Of a stretch of DNA of 64,000 bases, positions 60,000-64,000 are shown one piece after another. This stretch comes from Prunella strophiata. Taxonomy: Eukaryota > Chordata > Aves > Passeriformes > Prunellidae. The DNA is taken from the NCBI GenBank assembly GCA_036583965.1, contig JAZBQD010000013.1, positions 5,930,144 through 5,994,143 of the forward strand, given 5' to 3'. A program made the translations under genes and the position numbers. How positions within the stretch are numbered: position 1 is the stretch's first letter; each line of letters begins with the position of its first letter. Below the pieces are notes generated by a model. It was given only the letters and a program-made list of their open reading frames with translations, was not told the origin of the DNA and did not search any database.

Positions 60000-62561
60000 C
60001 TGCAGCCAGAATGAAAACAACTCTGAGGGAGTCTTTACTGCCAGTGGGACCAGGGCATTTTGGATACCTGTTCTGCCTGTTCTCTCCCAGCACCAGCTAC
60101 ACTGGAGCCAGCCCATCCCTTGTCAACTAGACCACAGTGCAAGCTCCATGCCAGACTGGGGACTACAGGGGTTGGGGGTCTTTGGCATGCACCCAAAAAG
60201 AGGGAGCATGAGTCCATTGGGATGGTTTGGATCAGGCTTTGAATACTCCCAGGAATGAGTTCAAAGCACAGAAAGTTCTCTGGGCCAGAGCTGAAGATTT
60301 AACAGCTGTACCTTTTTAGAATGGTCAGGAGAACACGAGCCATGAGTTTTTCCCACACCTTCTCACCTGCACTTGTGGCAGCAAAAGGATTTATGGGGAA
60401 TTAGGTGCAAAGCAGCTGGGATAGCTCTTCCAATCTTTTCTGTTCCTTGAGCCCAGCCTGTTGCAGTTGCTGCTGTTATTATCAGCCTCTCTTGAGCAGA
60501 GCTTGCAATCCCAGGGAACACTGTGCTATCAGCTCACATGCTGTAGTTTTATTGTCAGATATCAGTAGCTGATAGGGGGAACACAGAACCCTAAATCTGC
60601 CAGAGCAGGCTGCAATGACTATACTTTCTATACTACCTGGTCTTTTCCACAGAGCCACACCTGCTGGATTTCCTCTGTAAATAAGAGTGCAGTGTGTCTG
60701 CAGTTTTAAGCTGGACATAGTATTTTAATGGACACACAGTGTTCTGCAAATGAAAAATTTTACTGACACACTAAACTGACCTACCTAAGCTAACATATTT
60801 CTGTTCTCACAGTTATGCAAATGCCTGTAAGTCACAGAGGCACACACAAGCTGATTAAATGGCTGCCCAGATCTGTGTATGCATAAATACAGGCCTTTAT
60901 GTAGCAGACAGACAACAGCATTTTTGCAAATGCTTTTAGAGAAGTCTGCTAAAAATCAAGTGGAAGGCATTTATTTTAATTTTTCCAAAACACATGCTAA
61001 GCTGCTGCTCAGTCAGGATTCTGTGCTGTCCTTATGAAAGAAAGCAATGCTGCCAATCCTGACAGGGGTACAAAGGGTATCTGGGAGAGGATGCTTTAGG
61101 ATAAGCCTGTCCAACCAGCCAGGTACCCTGGAGCTACTCAGCTGCCCTGTGCTCCCACAGCCAGCCTGGGAGCTGCTCCCCTTTGCAGCCATTTCAGCTG
61201 TGCTGGTACAGCTGTTTGAGTGGCTGAACAGGGAACCAGAGCAGCAAACTGACAGGGGCCTGGGGCAGCTACTCTGTGCAGGGCAGAAGTTGCTAAAAGA
61301 GAAACATCTGTGGGACCATGGCCTTCAGAAATAGCTTCAGAAAAGGAAGAGGATAAAAGATGGTGTAGAAGTGACACAGTACAGTTCCTCAAAGACTTCT
61401 GAGTTCTGGAAATGTATCTACAGTTCTGAAGTCAGCAAATACTTTTAAAGACCAACTTGGTCATGTTTAAGGGCTAAAAGAGAAGCTCAGTTAATGTGTG
61501 ACCTTGAAAAACAACAGAAGTGAAATAAACTCTTGACTGTTAGGACTACTTGAGGGTGTCTTTTGTGGCCTAAAACAAACATCTGAACAATGGCACTGGA
61601 CAGGGCCAGTATCCAGCAGGAAAGGCACCTAAAATATTCAGCAAAAATCAGAGGACAGGGAACTCACGCTGCAGCCATGTTGATGTATTTTCCAATCCCT
61701 TGCCGGTAAGTTTTAGGAGCCTGAACCTCTTTCTTTGGTGGGACCACTTCAGCTTTTATTTTGGCTGCTTCTTCTTCCTGCTGGAACTTCTCTCTTTCAG
61801 CAGCGACCTGTGGGAAGCAAAGGGTGCAATCTGTTGCAAGAGATAGTACAGAATAAGGAGAAAATGTCTACAATTCTTTGAAGCTTTAAAGCACTCCAAA
61901 CCAGCAATCAGCACTGCTGAGATTACAGGGCAGGCTTTAGGAGACAGCCCTCAAGGGCCACTACAAACAGGCTCTCTGCAGCCATTATAGCAAGACTCCT
62001 TCTCACCTGCAGCCCCCTGCAGCTACTGGGGGCATTTGAAAGGAAACCAGAAGAAGCCTGATGCACTGGGAGCTGTGCCAGACTCAGTTACAAGAGTAAC
62101 TCTCCACTGAAAGAGTGACCCAGATCCTGGCAAAAAGGCAATGTTGAATGGCAGCTACTTAATTTTAGCTGGTAACCAGATGGACCAGGGAGTTGCCCAT
62201 GTGCAAAGAAAAGGCATTAAGTTGCAAAATTCTCCCCAGAAAAGCTTTGGCCTTTAAAAAGAAACCTCAACCAACCAAGCAACCTCACCTGTGCATCTGC
62301 CTCTTCATAGGGATCAACAAAAACAGTTGTTGTCTCAATTCTTATTTCCTCCTGGAAGCAGAAGAGAAGAACAGTTATTCCATCTGCTGATTAAGTTGTG
62401 CCATCTCCCCCTATTTTAGTTTCAAGAAGTGTCAGCAGAGTGACCAGCACTGTCATGTGAGGCCACTACCCCAGTGCTTCACACATACCTTGGGACGGTC
62501 TGTTTTTGGGTCACTTTCCACATTCTCCATAGCAGTCAGAGTTTCAAAGCCACCAACCACC
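59906..62561 (-). CDS. PPIL2: PPIL2 (cyclophilin-60), C-terminal four exons, partial
   Basis: PPIL2 is a U-box plus cyclophilin-type peptidyl-prolyl isomerase that associates with the spliceosome and can act as a ubiquitin ligase. On the minus strand the exons 62,561-62,489, 62,351-62,289, 61,807-61,668 and 59,999-59,906 join in frame to about 122 C-terminal residues. The first encodes VVGGFETLTAMENVESDPK, the end of the cyclophilin domain; the next EEIRIETTTVFVDPYEEADAQ, where that domain ends; the third a Lys/Glu-rich linker with TYRQGIGKYIN; the last KRSVEDDGPSTS and the hallmark terminus GFGDFSSW. All junctions have consensus GT-AG sites and matching phases. Compared with the human tail as I remember it, the linker is diverged while the GKYIN and FGDFSSW blocks are kept. 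The U-box and most of the cyclophilin domain lie beyond the right edge. Confidence 0.95.
60000..61667 (-). other. PPIL2: PPIL2 intron (between the last two coding exons)
   Basis: The minus-strand donor is GTGAGT at 61,667 and the acceptor CTGCAG at 60,000. Frames at 61,047-61,392 and elsewhere inside it carry no domain. Nothing else is recognised. Confidence 0.9.
61668..61807 (-). CDS. PPIL2: PPIL2 coding exon (Lys/Glu-rich linker)
   Basis: The 140-base exon encodes VAAEREKFQQEEEAAK to ...TYRQGIGKYINMAA plus two bases. It has charged, probably helical content followed by the conserved GKYIN block. It is flanked by CCCACAG and GTGAGT. Confidence 0.95.
61808..62288 (-). other. PPIL2: PPIL2 intron
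   Basis: It is a phase 0 GT-AG intron (minus-strand donor GTGAGG). Nothing else is seen in it. Confidence 0.93.
62289..62351 (-). CDS. PPIL2: PPIL2 coding exon (end of cyclophilin domain)
   Basis: The 63-base exon encodes exactly 21 residues, EEIRIETTTVFVDPY then EEADAQ, nearly identical to the known vertebrate protein. It is flanked by TTCCAG and GTGAGG on the minus strand. Confidence 0.96.
62489..62561 (-). CDS. PPIL2: PPIL2 coding exon (cyclophilin domain, VVGGFETL)
   Basis: The 73-base exon has one base completing the preceding Arg codon, then VVGGFETLTAMENVESDPKT and DRPK. VVGGF...L is a typical cyclophilin C-terminal strand and helix. It is flanked by TTTTAG and GTATGT on the minus strand. 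Confidence 0.96.
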
Positions 62562-64000
62562 CTAAAAGAGGAAAGACATGTTATCCAATTGTCACAACAT
62601 ACTCAAAATATTCCTACACCCATATATCTCATTTATGCCCATTACTCTAGCAGATTTTTAAATCATCATGTTTGGGGAGAGAGGAGTCAGCAATTGTGTT
62701 TGGAAGACCTAAAATAATGTAATTCAGTGTGGAATATATGAATTTTTTCCTCAAATATGGGATTTGAATTTAAAATTAAACAGAACATGGAAAAGTCCAA
62801 CACTCAGAGGCAAAGCAAAGCCCAAAACCTGGAAGCCACACAAACCAGCCAGATGAAGAACAAGTTTTTTTTCCTTTGTTTTCAAACTGTATATGAGACC
62901 TAAGAGTGTTATCAGGAAGAGAATGGTAACTACAGCAGCATGGCAGAGCAGTGGCAGAGCTGTTTGCACTAATGCCACTAACACTGACAGCACAGGATTC
63001 CTCCAGAAGAACATCATGACTGTGAGCTCATGAGTGCCCTGGGAAGGCAGCAGAACATCAAGTCACAGCCACAGGGTAAGGCCAGGACACTTCTCAAAGC
63101 AGTTTTCACCTTAGATCCCTGGCTTCTCACTTTTCAAGTCAACATATCCAAACACTTGCTTGAAAATGTTTAAGGCTGAAGGCTTTCTGGACTGTTGGAT
63201 GTTTATTTTCAAAAAAAGTGTGGAACAATGGGAACATTCTAGAAAAGCATATTTAGAAAGGATAAATGGGGAAACCCAGACAATTATAATCCTGTCATCC
63301 TGTCATTTATCCCAGCAAAAGAATGGAATAGCGGAGACAGGACATGATTAAGAAAGAAAGGAAATAAGTAACAGCAATCAACAAGGTTTTGTGGAAAACA
63401 GTGTCTGTCAAACAACCTTCTATCTTTGAGACAACAGATGTGGTTAACAGGGATAACAGTGTCCACAGAACAGACTTCTGGAAGGCGGCTGATATTTTGA
63501 TTGAGGAACCAGAATGATATGAAGAGAATACAGTACACATTAAATAAAAAATTGGCTGACAGGTGTCAAAATCTAATTTTAAACAGGAACCACTGAGTCA
63601 GTATGTTTTCAGAGGGGTCCTGCTGGGATCAGCTCTTGGTCCCAGGGTATTTAACACTTTTATCCACCTCATCATCCACAATTAAATTTGAAAACAGCTA
63701 TTCTTAGAAGAGCAGTAAATAAAGAGGAAGACAGGCTGTTGATGCTGAGTGATCCAGATCCATTAGCAAAGCAGGCTGTAGCTGGACAACATCTGTTTTA
63801 ATAGAGCCAAGCCACATGGCCAGGAACCAAAAATACAGCCCATACTAACAGCTGTGGGACAATGAGAAACAGCTGTAATTCTCAAAAACACTGCCTCCAG
63901 GAGCCAGGGGAGTTTGGGGCCAGGAGATCAGCAGCAGGGGCAGGAATTGGCCACTGAGGAGTCCAGGGCTGCCCATGGGACAGAGCAAGCCAAGTTACTC
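62562..64000 (-). other. PPIL2: PPIL2 intron, continuing past the window edge
   Basis: The exon expected next (encoding the region before ...HTVFGR of the cyclophilin domain) is not found before 64,000. The intron therefore continues beyond the edge. It holds a hydrophobic chance frame at 62,751-63,017 and a CR1 fragment from about 63,170. Confidence 0.8.
63170..64000 (+). mobile_element. Degenerate CR1-type LINE, reverse-transcriptase region
   Basis: The plus strand follows CR1 ORF2 in order. At about 63,270-63,330 it reads like the NYRPVSLTSIPGK block (AATTATAATCCTGTCATCCT, then TTTATCCCAGCAAAAG). At about 63,610-63,660 it resembles the GVPQGSVLGPVLFNIFI block (GGGATCAGCTCTTGGTCCC). At about 63,800-63,850 it matches the CATGGCCAGGAACCAAAAAT word of old CR1 elements. 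Frameshifts and stops are frequent, so it is a dead copy. It lies antisense inside a PPIL2 intron and may extend past the edge. Confidence 0.7.

Noticed and set aside
63284..63540. Two overlapping minus-strand frames of 77 and 84 codons
   Set aside because: They are antisense readings of the CR1 reverse-transcriptase fragment on the plus strand.

Overview
The window is vertebrate nuclear DNA, almost certainly from a bird. The evidence is the exon/intron structure, a strong CpG island, and several degraded CR1 LINE fragments of the kind that dominate avian genomes. The gene order is MAPK1 (3' end, + strand), YPEL1 (complete, + strand), PPIL2 (3' end, - strand). That is the mirror image of the human 22q11.2 order PPIL2-YPEL1-MAPK1, so the locus is a conserved syntenic block. 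I see no bacterial-type operon, CRISPR array, tRNA, rRNA or intact mobile element. Nearly all long open frames here are chance readings of non-coding DNA.

Layout: 1 to about 2,230 is the distal 3' UTR of MAPK1 (ERK2), ending at an ATTAAA signal. From about 2,230 to 20,040 is intergenic sequence with simple A/T tracts, a 26-base G run and two degraded CR1 fragments. A CpG island covers about 20,050-22,080. It holds two promoter-like cores and the probable non-coding first exon of YPEL1, which carries two overlapping short upstream ORFs. YPEL1 coding sequence lies in four exons between 24,698 and 38,153 (119 residues). Intron 2 is about 10.7 kb and uses a GC rather than GT donor. A long 3' UTR runs to about 42,520.

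From about 42,520 to 59,470 lies a convergent intergenic interval with no recognisable gene. It contains a homeodomain-motif-rich stretch (about 46.3-47.0 kb), a TATA box plus CRE pair (54.9 kb) and a modest GC/CpG-rich segment (about 55.8-56.5 kb). The last four coding exons of PPIL2 follow on the minus strand (59,906-62,561). The rest of that gene lies beyond the right edge, and a degenerate CR1 reverse-transcriptase fragment fills about 63,170-64,000.

The three genes are not a pathway. MAPK1 is a signalling kinase, YPEL1 a small nuclear zinc-binding Yippee protein, and PPIL2 a U-box/cyclophilin spliceosomal protein. Their adjacency is ancestral synteny. I found no convincing novel biological system. 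The points most worth a second look are the GC-AG intron, the overlapping uORFs, the second CRE/GC-box promoter core and the candidate regulatory segments in the YPEL1-PPIL2 interval.
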